Origin: Chloroflexota bacterium
Lineage (GTDB): Bacteria; Chloroflexota; Anaerolineae; Anaerolineales; UBA11858
NCBI GenBank assembly: GCA_018263575.1
Contig: JAANWX010000056.1
Coordinates: 1 to 47,814 of the forward strand
Reading direction: 5' to 3'
Length of the DNA stretch: 47,814 nucleotides
Shown here: positions 1-8,438 of the stretch, piece after piece
Position numbering within the stretch: position 1 is the first letter of the stretch
How the letters are laid out: each line of letters opens with the position of its first letter
The notes under the pieces: model-generated
What the model was told of the DNA's origin: nothing
Databases searched by the model: none
Seen by the model: only the letters and a program-made list of their open reading frames with translations
Made by a program: the position numbers and the translations under genes

Positions 1-34
1 CCAATCTCCAATCTCCAATCTCTAACCTCCAGCC
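1..34. repeat. Short-phrase tandem repeat at window edge
   Basis: Three imperfect copies of a CCAATCT-type 7-8 base phrase run up to and into the stop codon of the neighbouring methyltransferase gene. The same style of wordy intergenic repeat, with different wording, recurs throughout the window. It has no coding appearance. Confidence 0.6.
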
Positions 35-1470
35 TCCCGCTCCGCCAACACATCTTTAATAACGGCCTCCGCCTCATCTGATAGGGGAGTAACCTCATGC
101 TCGGCCAGGATTTGGCGGGCACGCTGGTTGGCGCGGGTGAACATATCCTTGCGGCCTTTTTCGTCCCAGGTGGTGTAGTCGTTGCGATCGATAATGTCGG
201 GCATCCATTGGGCAGTGCGGAAATTCTCGAACGTGTGCCGGTCAGCAATGTAGCCGCCGCCGGGGGTCACCCGCTTGGTGGCGTCCAGGGCCAGGGTGGC
301 CTTGTTGACGGGAAGTCCGCCGGCAAAGTAGCGTGTCATGCGGATGATCTCGTCGGCGATTACCAACATTTCCATGGATGAGGTGGAGCCATACTCAATA
401 TAGGCCACATCATGGGCCAGGGTGGTGCGGGAGAGGAAAGCGGTCATGATCGAGAAGGTGGCTTCTAGCCCGGCCTGAGCATCGACCACTTTGCTGTCGG
501 TTGCTCCGGCGTACCCCCACACGGGGAGGTTATAGTAATAGGCTAAGGCTGTCCAAGCCGCCATCCCCAGGCTCCATTCGGGCGCGCCATAGCTGACAAT
601 GGTGGTTTTCATGTCCAAGGCGGCGGTGTTCATTCCGTACAAGAAGGGCGCTCCAGGGTTCACCAGTTGAGAGATTATCAGACCCAGCAGGCATTCGGCA
701 TTGCCCAGGGCCACCGAACCGGCCACCGTGATCGGCCCTCCCCCGCCAGGGTTGGTGGAGGGGATATAGGCCACAGGGACGCCTTTTTCAGCACAAAAGA
801 TCACTTTTTGGAGGGATTCTTCGATGATGAAGAGCGGGGAGATGGGTTCAGCGTATTGCAGGAAGATGGGTTTCTCCCGTAGAATATCTTCTCCTCCCAC
901 GGCGGCCGCCGCAATGCGATAAATATCCCGCATGTCGTGGATGTCTTTGGCGGTGTAAACGTTGGGCTTAGTTGTGCCGCGCAGCATGCGGATAAAGGAA
1001 TGGATGTAGAGGTCATCGGGGGGGACGTCGGCGGAATTGCTCATGGACATGACGAAGTCAATGTTATCCAGGGCGTCGCTGAGGCGGGCGAAATCTTCCA
1101 CGTCTTGAGTCACGGCGCGGCGACGTTCTCCGCTTTCGATGTCGATGGTGAAGATGGTGTCGGAGCCAGTCCCGAAGAAAACTTTGCCTAATTCGAGAGG
1201 CATGACCAGGTTCCCCAACCGGTCGTACATGGGGATGCGGGAAGGCGCGCTGGCCAGGGCGTCATTGACGATGTGCTCGGGGATTTTTATGCGTCCGTCC
1301 GCTTCCCACGCGCCGGCCTCTAGGAGGAGTTCCCGGCCTTGGGGGTCTTCCATTTTGACACCGGTCTCGCGCAGAATCTCCAAGGTGGCGCTGTGGAGTT
1401 CTCGCACTTGCTCGTCGGAAAGCATGTTGATGGTGGGGTATGTGGTTGGGATAGGGACTTGCTGAGTCAT
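22..1470 (-). CDS. MttB-family (trimethylamine methyltransferase-like) protein A, non-pyrrolysine
   Basis: 482 aa, full length for the MttB superfamily. Characterised members move a methyl group from a quaternary or tertiary amine (trimethylamine, glycine betaine, proline betaine, carnitine) to a cognate corrinoid protein in the cytoplasm. Seen here: N-terminal LHSATLEILRETGV, the FGTGSDT segment, a YAEPISPL pocket motif, the PVWGYAGATDSK segment and a late AHDVAYIEYG segment, all in the family order. The frame has no internal TAG, so it is not a pyrrolysine enzyme. An AGGAGA ribosome site lies 6-7 bases before the ATG. It is downstream of the polyphosphate operon, separated by a 143-bp repeat-bearing gap, so co-transcription is uncertain. 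Substrate cannot be read from sequence. The nearest relatives in the window are proteins C and F, which share the (A/S)EP motif. Confidence 0.9.
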   Translation of the reverse strand: MTQQVPIPTTYPTINMLSDEQVRELHSATLEILRETGVKMEDPQGRELLLEAGAWEADGRIKIPEHIVNDALASAPSRIPMYDRLGNLVMPLELGKVFFGTGSDTIFTIDIESGERRRAVTQDVEDFARLSDALDNIDFVMSMSNSADVPPDDLYIHSFIRMLRGTTKPNVYTAKDIHDMRDIYRIAAAAVGGEDILREKPIFLQYAEPISPLFIIEESLQKVIFCAEKGVPVAYIPSTNPGGGGPITVAGSVALGNAECLLGLIISQLVNPGAPFLYGMNTAALDMKTTIVSYGAPEWSLGMAAWTALAYYYNLPVWGYAGATDSKVVDAQAGLEATFSIMTAFLSRTTLAHDVAYIEYGSTSSMEMLVIADEIIRMTRYFAGGLPVNKATLALDATKRVTPGGGYIADRHTFENFRTAQWMPDIIDRNDYTTWDEKGRKDMFTRANQRARQILAEHEVTPLSDEAEAVIKDVLAEREAGG

Positions 1471-1520
1471 ATATTTCTCCTAAAAAAGTGAAAGTTGGGT
1501 GCTGGCTATTGGGTATTTGA

Positions 1521-1568
1521 GGCTTGCCCTGAGCCTGGTCGAAAGGCTTGCCCTGAGCCTGGTCGAAG
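1521..1568. repeat. Two perfect-phase copies of a 24-bp unit
   Basis: The unit GGCTTGCCCTGAGCCTGGTC plus GAA(A/G) occurs twice head to tail between ppk1 and MttB-A. It is followed by a CACTC/TTACTC phrase repeat to about 1620. The core resembles the short CCTGAGCC-N-GTCGAA interspersed repeat that I recall from several bacterial phyla; that link is from memory. Confidence 0.8.
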
Positions 1569-1613
1569 GGAAGGTCACTCATTACTCTTTACTCATCACT
1601 CTTCACTCCTCAC

Positions 1614-3746
1614 TCACTCTTCTCTGTGCCATATCCCCCTATTTTCTATCAGCCAAAGCTGGGAATTGATTTTAGGGTCGCCATCTTTGGGCTGGACGCG
1701 CTCGTACTTGCCATTGGGTAACATGCGGCGGGCTTTGACGTTGTCCTTAAGGTGAATGTTGAGAATCTCATCGCGCAGGGCAGTTTTTAAGCGTTCATCC
1801 TCAATGGGGACCAGGGTTTCGACGCGACGGTAAAGGTTGCGGGGCATGAGGTCCGCGCTGCCGATAATTATCTCTTCATCACCGCCGTTGCGGAAATAAT
1901 AGATACGGGTGTGCTCCAGGAAGCGTCCCACAATAGAGGTCACGGTGATATTCTCACTTACCCCTTCTACGCCGGGACGCAGGCAGCATATCCCCCGGGG
2001 CTGGAGGTCGATCTTTACGCCGGCCTGCGAGGCGCGGTAGAGGGCCCTGATGCAGTGTTTGTCTACCAGGGAATTCATTTTCAAGGCTATATAGCCCTTG
2101 CCGTTTTTTTTATGTTGTTCTATTTCCCGGTCAATGCGGGAGATAAATTGCTCTTGCATTTTCCCAGGTGCGACCAGGATTTTATTGTATTCTTCGTTGC
2201 GGGAGTAACCGGTCAGGGAGTTGAATAAATTAGAAAGATCAGCCCCTATTTCCGGATCACAGGTAAGATAACCTAAGTCGGCGTAAGTTCGGGCGGTCAC
2301 ATCGTTGTAGTTGCCCGTGCCCATGTGGACGTAGCGTTTAATTCCCTCTTGCTCGTTGCGGACAACCATACATATTTTGGCATGAGTCTTCAAACCCACC
2401 AGGCCATAAACCACATGTACCCCCGCTTCCTCCAGGGCGCGTGCCCAGACGATATTGTTCTCCTCGTCGAAGCGTGCTTTTAGCTCCACAAGCACGGCCA
2501 CTTGTTTCCCATTTTCGCGGGCTTCCATTAAGGCATCCACAATGGGAGAGTGAGGGCCGGTGCGGTAGAGGGCTTGTTTAATAGCCAAAACTTGAGGATC
2601 CCTGGCGGCTTGGCGGACGAATTTGACGATCGGGTCAAAACTGTCGTAGGGGTGATAAAAGAGGGTATTGTGACGGCGGATGACAGAGAAGATGTCCTCT
2701 CCTGTAGATAGCTGGGGAGGCATAGCGGGTTGGTAGGGTTTGTCTTTTAAATCGGGCCGGTTGACATCCATTAGCTCCATGACACTGGCCAGGCCAATAG
2801 GGCCATCTGATTGATAGACCTGATAAGGGGCTATACCAAGGTTATTGATCAATATCTCGCGTACCTGGTCAGACATGGTCTCGTCTATTTCTAGGCGCAC
2901 GGTGGAACCAAAGTGGCGTTTGCGAACGCTTTCCTCAATGGCTATCAAAAGGTCAGAGGCTTCATCTTCTTCTATCTCTGGGTCAGCGTCGCGGGTGATG
3001 CGGAAAGGGTAGGTAGCTACAACCTCTACACCGGGGAAGAGGATGTCTAAATTAGCGCCCACTACCTCTTCTAACCACACAAAGTTATTGGAAGATGCTT
3101 GGACGAGCCCCAGGCTTTGATAGTCTTCGGCCGTTTCTTCGCTGGGAATGCGCAGCAAGCGGGGGAAGGTATTGGGCACTTTGAGGCGGGCAAAGCGCTG
3201 GCCGTGCACGGGGTCGTTAACCACCACGGCCAGGTTAAGGCTGAGATTTGAGATATGTGGGAAGGGGTGGCCAGGGTCAAATGCCAAAGGGGTGAGCGCG
3301 GGAAAAATTTCTGCCTTGAAGTATTTTCGCATCAACTTGCATTGTTTGCGTTTGAGGTCATTGTAACGCAGTATTTTGATGCCTTCTTTTTTGAGCTTTG
3401 GGACCAGGTCGTTGTGCCAGCAGTCGTATTGCTTGTCCAGGACAGGAAGCAGGTTTTTGCGAATAGTGGCTAATTGTTCGGCTGGGGTCATCCCATCGGC
3501 GGGCGTTTTTAATACCCCAGCCGCCAACTGCCGTCGCAGTCCAGAAACACGTACCATGAAGAACTCATCCAGGAGGCTGCCAAAGATAGCAATGAACTTG
3601 ACCCTTTCCAGCAAAGGATGCGTTTCATCCAGTGCCTCTTCTAACACCCGGTTATTGTACTTGAGAAAACTCAACTCGCGGTTGATGTAGAGGCTGGGAT
3701 CCTTGAGAGAAGGTGGCTTTTTCTCTTTTTTCTTCTTCTTAGCCAT
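1614..3746 (-). CDS. ppk1: Polyphosphate kinase 1 (PPK1)
   Basis: 710 aa, the usual PPK1 length. Reversibly transfers the gamma-phosphate of ATP to inorganic polyphosphate through a phosphohistidine. Domains in order: N domain (about 1-105, with the INRELSFLKYNNRVLEEA signature), head (about 106-320), then C1 and C2. The active-site His is H455 in GLKTHAKICMVVR, followed by the MGTGNYND signature. An AAGGAACA ribosome site precedes the ATG. It is the last gene of a right-to-left run of four polyphosphate-related genes starting at 8290, 161 bp after the first PPK2 stop. No disrupted motif was seen. Confidence 0.97.
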   Translation of the reverse strand: MAKKKKKEKKPPSLKDPSLYINRELSFLKYNNRVLEEALDETHPLLERVKFIAIFGSLLDEFFMVRVSGLRRQLAAGVLKTPADGMTPAEQLATIRKNLLPVLDKQYDCWHNDLVPKLKKEGIKILRYNDLKRKQCKLMRKYFKAEIFPALTPLAFDPGHPFPHISNLSLNLAVVVNDPVHGQRFARLKVPNTFPRLLRIPSEETAEDYQSLGLVQASSNNFVWLEEVVGANLDILFPGVEVVATYPFRITRDADPEIEEDEASDLLIAIEESVRKRHFGSTVRLEIDETMSDQVREILINNLGIAPYQVYQSDGPIGLASVMELMDVNRPDLKDKPYQPAMPPQLSTGEDIFSVIRRHNTLFYHPYDSFDPIVKFVRQAARDPQVLAIKQALYRTGPHSPIVDALMEARENGKQVAVLVELKARFDEENNIVWARALEEAGVHVVYGLVGLKTHAKICMVVRNEQEGIKRYVHMGTGNYNDVTARTYADLGYLTCDPEIGADLSNLFNSLTGYSRNEEYNKILVAPGKMQEQFISRIDREIEQHKKNGKGYIALKMNSLVDKHCIRALYRASQAGVKIDLQPRGICCLRPGVEGVSENITVTSIVGRFLEHTRIYYFRNGGDEEIIIGSADLMPRNLYRRVETLVPIEDERLKTALRDEILNIHLKDNVKARRMLPNGKYERVQPKDGDPKINSQLWLIENRGIWHREE

Positions 3747-3907
3747 TGGTTGTTCCTTGTTAATCGTTCACTGGGAAGTGGCGGTCATCTCCGGGGTGGG
3801 GGAGGGGGAAAACTTCCCGATCCGGGATGCTCCCTAGCGGCGGACGGCGAACCCGGCGGGTACCGTTGACAAGGGCGGGACGGTCCCCCACGGGGAGACT
3901 CTCGCCA

Positions 3908-4747
3908 TTATCCATCCCCCACCTTTTTATCTTCCACCTGCCCATAGACCCGGGGTACAAAGTTTTGTTCGCTCATGGGGGGGCGCACGTAATTTGTGTC
4001 TTGTTCCTCACGTGGAGCGAGTTCTTCCAACTCTGGGGTCAGGTCTTTGTAGGTGATTAGGTTGAGCATGTGGGCCATGGTGTTTAAATGAGCGTGTTCG
4101 GGAACTTCGGCGTCCACCACGTACCAGGGCGCTTTGTCAATGTTTGTGTGGGCCATCATGGAGTCTTTGGCTTTGGAGTATTGCACCCATCGCTGGCGGG
4201 CTTCTCTATCAATGGGGGTGAGTCGCCAGCGTGTTCTGGGGTCTTTCATCCAGCTTTGGAAGCGGTGTTCTTGTTCTTCTGCGCTCACCGAAAGCCAATA
4301 TTTGATGAGGATGAATCCTTCGCGGACCAGCATGCGCTCAAATTGGGGGGTTTCGTTAAGGAAGAGGCGGTACTCATCTTCTGTGCAAAATTCCATCACC
4401 CACTCCACACCAGCGCGATTGTACCAACTTCGGTTGAAGAAGACGATTTCTCCTTTGGCGGGGAAATGTTTGGTATAGCGTTGGTAATACCATTGCCGTT
4501 TTTCACGGTCACTTGGTATGCCCAGGGCTACTGACCGCACAATGCGCGGGTTTAGTCGCTGTGTAATTTGCCTGATGGCCTCCGTTTTCCCGGCAGCGTC
4601 GCGCCCCTCGAAAATGACGATCACTTGCAAACCCTGGTCTCTGATCCAATATTGGAGTTTGACCATTTCGGTTTGGAGTTTGCGTAATTCTCGCTCGTAA
4701 TGTTCCGGGGTAATAACGCCATTTTTGTCGTATTCTATATTTGTCAT
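3908..4747 (-). CDS. ppk2: PPK2-family polyphosphate kinase, divergent copy
   Basis: 279 aa, single-domain PPK2. The family uses polyphosphate to phosphorylate nucleotides or the reverse. Walker A is GRDAAGKT (GKG is usual), the lid-region NRSWYNRAGVE is present, and so is the following EYRLFLNE/FERMLVREG block. The Walker B aspartate, which precedes R-S-W-Y in the family and in the paralogue next door, is Asn here (N105, codon AAC). This could reduce or change kinase activity. A GAAGGAGC ribosome site precedes the ATG. It lies 136 bp downstream of the second PPK2 gene, in the same direction and with the same architecture, so it probably arose by tandem duplication followed by divergence. Confidence 0.93.
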   Translation of the reverse strand: MTNIEYDKNGVITPEHYERELRKLQTEMVKLQYWIRDQGLQVIVIFEGRDAAGKTEAIRQITQRLNPRIVRSVALGIPSDREKRQWYYQRYTKHFPAKGEIVFFNRSWYNRAGVEWVMEFCTEDEYRLFLNETPQFERMLVREGFILIKYWLSVSAEEQEHRFQSWMKDPRTRWRLTPIDREARQRWVQYSKAKDSMMAHTNIDKAPWYVVDAEVPEHAHLNTMAHMLNLITYKDLTPELEELAPREEQDTNYVRPPMSEQNFVPRVYGQVEDKKVGDG

Positions 4748-4883
4748 GGTAATCTGCTCCTTCGTTTAGAAGAGTAACAAGTAAAAAGTAATGAGAGATG
4801 CTTTTACACGGAGTTTCCCAGAGGAGACACAAACCTTAACGGAATTTTTTATTCTTTACGTTTTACTCATTACTCATTACGTT

Positions 4884-5702
4884 TCAATTATCATCAAATT
4901 CTGACCCGTAGATGAGAGGCACATAATTGTGTGCTTCGGTGGGGGGGCGTTGGTAATCCGTTTCTTCGCGCTCTTCGAACTCAACTGGATCGGGTGTTAA
5001 GTCTTGGTAAGGGATCATGGTTAAGAGATGGGAGATGCAGTTGAGACGGGCATGTTTTTTGACGTTGGCTTGCACTATGAACCAGGGGCTTTCGTTAGTG
5101 TCTGTGTATGCAAACATGGCGTCTTTGGCTTTGGAATATTCTCCCCAGCGGGCGCGGGATTCCATATCCATAGGGCTGAGTTTCCAAAGTTTACGGGGAT
5201 CTTGGTTACGGCTTCGGAAGCGTTCCTCTTGAATATCTTCGCTTATCTCGAACCAATATTTGATTAAGATAATGCCTTCCCGTACCAGCATGCGTTCGAA
5301 TGCGGGGCATTCGTTCAGGAAATGGCGGTATTCTTCTTCGGTGCAAAAGCCCATCACCCATTCCACACCAGCTCGGTTGTACCAACTGCGGTCAAATAGA
5401 ACCATTTCGCCTTTGGCTGGGAGATGTTCGATATAACGTTGAAAGTACCATTGACGATGCTCCCGGTCACTGGGTTTGGCTAGGGCTACTACCCGAACCA
5501 TACGGGGGTTCAGGCGGCGCATTATGCGGCGAATGGTTCCACCCTTTCCTGCGGCGTCGCGACCCTCGAAAATGACGATAACCCGCAGGCCCTGGTTTTT
5601 AATCCAATATTGAAGTTTGACCAGCTCGCCTTGGAGTTTTGCCAATTCTTTTTCATAATATTTATTTTTTATCTTCTTGTTTTTCTTATACTTTTTTGAC
5701 AT
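4884..5702 (-). CDS. ppk2: PPK2-family polyphosphate kinase, canonical copy
   Basis: 272 aa. Walker A is GRDAAGKGG (about residues 47-55) and Walker B is LFDRSWYNRAG (D104), both intact. The EYRHFLNE, FERMLVREGIILIKYWFE and WKLSPMD blocks typical of PPK2 follow. The N-terminus is a short Lys-rich stretch (MSKKYKKNKKIKNK). TAAGGAGTG gives a good ribosome site. It starts 17 bp after the CYTH/CHAD gene stop, so the two are almost certainly co-transcribed. It is likely an ADP- or GDP-directed class I enzyme, but nucleotide specificity cannot be decided from these motifs alone. Confidence 0.95.
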   Translation of the reverse strand: MSKKYKKNKKIKNKYYEKELAKLQGELVKLQYWIKNQGLRVIVIFEGRDAAGKGGTIRRIMRRLNPRMVRVVALAKPSDREHRQWYFQRYIEHLPAKGEMVLFDRSWYNRAGVEWVMGFCTEEEYRHFLNECPAFERMLVREGIILIKYWFEISEDIQEERFRSRNQDPRKLWKLSPMDMESRARWGEYSKAKDAMFAYTDTNESPWFIVQANVKKHARLNCISHLLTMIPYQDLTPDPVEFEEREETDYQRPPTEAHNYVPLIYGSEFDDN

Positions 5703-5719
5703 ACAACACTCCTTACCTC

Positions 5720-8290
5720 TTATAATGGTGTGATAATTTCAGCTATCATTTCTTTGAAACTATCACTCTGGAAATACACCCAGGTCTCCGGAAATGTACG
5801 TAGTTGTCTATAAAGCTCTCCTTGCCTATCGGCCAAGTAAGTTGCAACACCAGGGGCGAGGATAGGCTCTTTGGGCATATCCTGGTCTTTAGAACGCCCC
5901 CATGTTCCCCAGGTTAAAAAGTCGCGTAACAATTCGCTGGCTACCAGCGCGTCTTGCACATCTCCCAGGTGGTCTTGGAGTTTTTTCATGAGCTTGATAG
6001 CCTTCTCAGTTTGAGGTGAAAAGACTTCTTCGAAGAACTCCAATGTGTACCGCAGACGTTTGCCTGCGATTCGTAAACGGTGTAGTTGTTTTAAGGGTAC
6101 ATTGGGCGTGGTGACCCATTCCTCATAGGCCAAAACGTCTGCCATGCATTTGTATATGCTTATAGGTACCACATTGCTCACGCGATGAGGTTTTGCTCTA
6201 CCTTTCTTTGTCATTGTTTTTACTTTCCAGGCATCATCTCTTCTCAGTAGGATGGCAAAGCTCTCCTTGAATTCAGCGTATGTGTCCCCGTCCAGATAGG
6301 AGAGTAACTCTTCCCTGACCTTTTCTCGTTCTTCCTCCCACACTTCTCGGAGTGGGTCTAGCTCTTCTTGGCGTTCTGGGGGGAGTGTGTCCAGGTAGGC
6401 TTGGGTCTTATCCCAAAAGACATCCAAGTCACGCATGGAACCCAATTTGCGCCCCGTGCGTTTTAGGCCTTTGTGGATGGGCTTGAGGCGTTTCATATCC
6501 AGATAGTGTTTAAAAACGCGGAAGGCTGCCCGCATCCGGCGGGTAGCAACGCGCATTTTGTGTAATTTCTCAATGTCCTTGCTCTCCCGAGTGCCTTTTT
6601 CGTAGTATAACATTTCCTGGAAGTGGAATACGAAAGTTTTTCGAGCTGCTTCCCCCATTGAGTCATTTGCGTATAAGCCCGGATGGGTTGGCAGTTCTTG
6701 AGAACTGAAGTCAATCTCACTTTCATCCACCGGTTCTTCCTCTTCTAGGAAAGAAACGTAATCAGTTGCGGCCTGTTCAGGTTCGAAACGCAAATCTGTC
6801 TTGAATAACAAAGCCCATAAATCGCTTTTTTTCTGCGCACGGGCGGCGTCTGTAATGGCGTGGCGGCCCGTCACTTCAATTTCTACCAAGTCCTCCTTCT
6901 CGGTGACTTGGCCTATGGCACTATTCTGGCTGTGAGAATAATCCAGCCCGTCCCCTAAGCGGATCAAGGCGGCCAGGGCTAGGGCTTCATCGCGCGCTTT
7001 TTTCGACAAGCCAGCGAAAGCCTTTTTGGACGCTTTCTTGTCTACTTTTTTGTAGGTCATTTTTTTGCGGTGTAAGTAGGCGATAAGCGTCATCATCAGG
7101 CGTTCTTCTTCGTTGTACTCTTGCGGGGGATGGTCTAAGAGAATATCGCGCGCGGTCTTGTGATGGCCTTTAGGCCCAGAGACCAAGCCGATATCGTGGA
7201 GAAGGGCCGCTGTCTCTAAGAGCTGGCGATGTTCTGGGAGCAGGTTATGGAAGTCGTTGAGGTAGTCAAAGAGGGCCAGGGCGTTGTCTGCCACGGCGCG
7301 GGCGTGGTCCTGGTCTACGAGGTAGCGTTTGAGCAATTCTTGGAGTGGCCGTGGTTCGCTTTGTGGTTGGGGAGCTTCCTCTGGTTCTGAAGGCGGGGGC
7401 TGCTCGGTGGGTATTTCGGGGAGGATGGCTGCAGGAGACGGTAGTGTTTCATCTAAAATGCGTTTGGGGAAAGCCCCCAATCGTTTTTCTTGGAAAGTTG
7501 TCAGCCAGCGCCGGATTGTCCGCGTTGTCCTATCTGTGTCTTGGGCGACATGATCTTGGTCACTTCCCACATCAAGTTCCAGGAGGCCTTTCGCTCGCCG
7601 CCCATAGAGATCGTCTCGTTTGGTGATTAGCATGCAGATGGCATGTTCTTGGGGGGTTAGGATTCGTCCCCCTGGGGTGTCCTCGTTCATAAATGTCAGT
7701 GAGCGCTCGAACTTCGAACGCGGTTCAGGTTCTAATTCCCATTCGTCTTGCATGTGCCGCACAATGGAACTAATATCATCCTGCGTTCCCTTGGGACCTA
7801 GCTCAATCTCTAGTTCAAAATACCTTTGCTTTCTATCACCAGAGACAATATGGACATTGTCAAGACTTAATAGCGCAATCTCTCGTCCATCTTGAGACAT
7901 GCGGCGGTAAACGCGAGTTTGTTGGAGGTCAAAGAGGGGGAGTAGTGGAGCGTCAGCGATAAATTGTAGTATGAGATTGCGAACGGGACTCTTAGGCCAT
8001 TCCTGGGGAGGCTTGTAAGCGGGTAGGGAAATCTCTAATTCTTTCCGACGGTGGATGGCGCCACTTGCCCTTCCCGGCCCTTTGACTGTGATCAGCACTT
8101 CCGCTTCGGCCTCTCTTAAGCGGCAACTGTAACCGTTTGCCAGAATCATACGATCTTCTGTATCCAAGTAGGTATCGTGCACCTGTTGGATTTGATGCGC
8201 TGAAAGCGTAAAATTATTGACCTGATTGGCAGCTTGCAAACGTTGGAATGTTAGTACGTCAGGTAAGATGAACTTGGCTTCAATTTCCAT
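5720..8290 (-). CDS. CYTH-HTH-HD-CHAD multidomain polyphosphate protein
   Basis: 856 aa. Residues 1 to about 200 form a CYTH/triphosphate-tunnel domain with the EIEAK form of the ExExK metal motif at the N-terminus. About 210-290 look like a homeodomain-type helix-turn-helix (RAKGLLEL...TTRTIRRWLTTFQ). A Pro/Glu-rich linker follows. About 325-520 form an HD domain of the Ppx/GppA C-terminal type (ALLHDIGLVSG). About 550-850 form a CHAD domain rich in conserved His/Arg helices (LHKMRVATRRMRAAFRVF; QLHRLRIAGKRLRYTLEFFEEVF). CHAD domains bind polyphosphate, and CYTH domains hydrolyse triphosphate or polyphosphate. The neighbouring ppk2, ppk2 and ppk1 genes support a polyphosphate role. CYTH-CHAD pairs are common; the extra HTH and HD modules are not. 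AGGAGTTAACG precedes the ATG. Confidence 0.9.
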   Translation of the reverse strand: MEIEAKFILPDVLTFQRLQAANQVNNFTLSAHQIQQVHDTYLDTEDRMILANGYSCRLREAEAEVLITVKGPGRASGAIHRRKELEISLPAYKPPQEWPKSPVRNLILQFIADAPLLPLFDLQQTRVYRRMSQDGREIALLSLDNVHIVSGDRKQRYFELEIELGPKGTQDDISSIVRHMQDEWELEPEPRSKFERSLTFMNEDTPGGRILTPQEHAICMLITKRDDLYGRRAKGLLELDVGSDQDHVAQDTDRTTRTIRRWLTTFQEKRLGAFPKRILDETLPSPAAILPEIPTEQPPPSEPEEAPQPQSEPRPLQELLKRYLVDQDHARAVADNALALFDYLNDFHNLLPEHRQLLETAALLHDIGLVSGPKGHHKTARDILLDHPPQEYNEEERLMMTLIAYLHRKKMTYKKVDKKASKKAFAGLSKKARDEALALAALIRLGDGLDYSHSQNSAIGQVTEKEDLVEIEVTGRHAITDAARAQKKSDLWALLFKTDLRFEPEQAATDYVSFLEEEEPVDESEIDFSSQELPTHPGLYANDSMGEAARKTFVFHFQEMLYYEKGTRESKDIEKLHKMRVATRRMRAAFRVFKHYLDMKRLKPIHKGLKRTGRKLGSMRDLDVFWDKTQAYLDTLPPERQEELDPLREVWEEEREKVREELLSYLDGDTYAEFKESFAILLRRDDAWKVKTMTKKGRAKPHRVSNVVPISIYKCMADVLAYEEWVTTPNVPLKQLHRLRIAGKRLRYTLEFFEEVFSPQTEKAIKLMKKLQDHLGDVQDALVASELLRDFLTWGTWGRSKDQDMPKEPILAPGVATYLADRQGELYRQLRTFPETWVYFQSDSFKEMIAEIITPL

Positions 8291-8363
8291 CGTTAACTCC
8301 TGTTAACTACCGTCAACCGTTAACTCATACTCTGTCATAGGTCCGTTTCCCCCTTTGTACATT

Positions 8364-8392
8364 ATTATAGCATAATTAGGGATGGCTCAGAA
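8364..8392 (-). promoter_or_regulatory. Candidate promoter of the polyphosphate operon
   Basis: On the minus strand TGCTATAAT (extended -10; TATAAT at 8364-8369) lies about 75 bp upstream of the CYTH-CHAD start. The -35 (TTCTGA at 8387-8392, 17-bp spacer) is weak, as is usual for extended -10 promoters. Confidence 0.45.
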
Positions 8393-8438
8393 ACGTGTAT
8401 ACACTTTGGGTAGCGCGTTGGCAGTATTGGGTAAACCT

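Noticed and set aside
22..1470. Pyrrolysine-containing trimethylamine methyltransferase
   Set aside because: This and the five paralogues run to full length without an in-frame TAG, and no pyl genes are present.
3760..3960. Small gene between ppk1 and the first ppk2
   Set aside because: No ribosome site, Arg/Pro-rich, overlaps the end of ppk2; the gap looks like GC-rich repeat debris.
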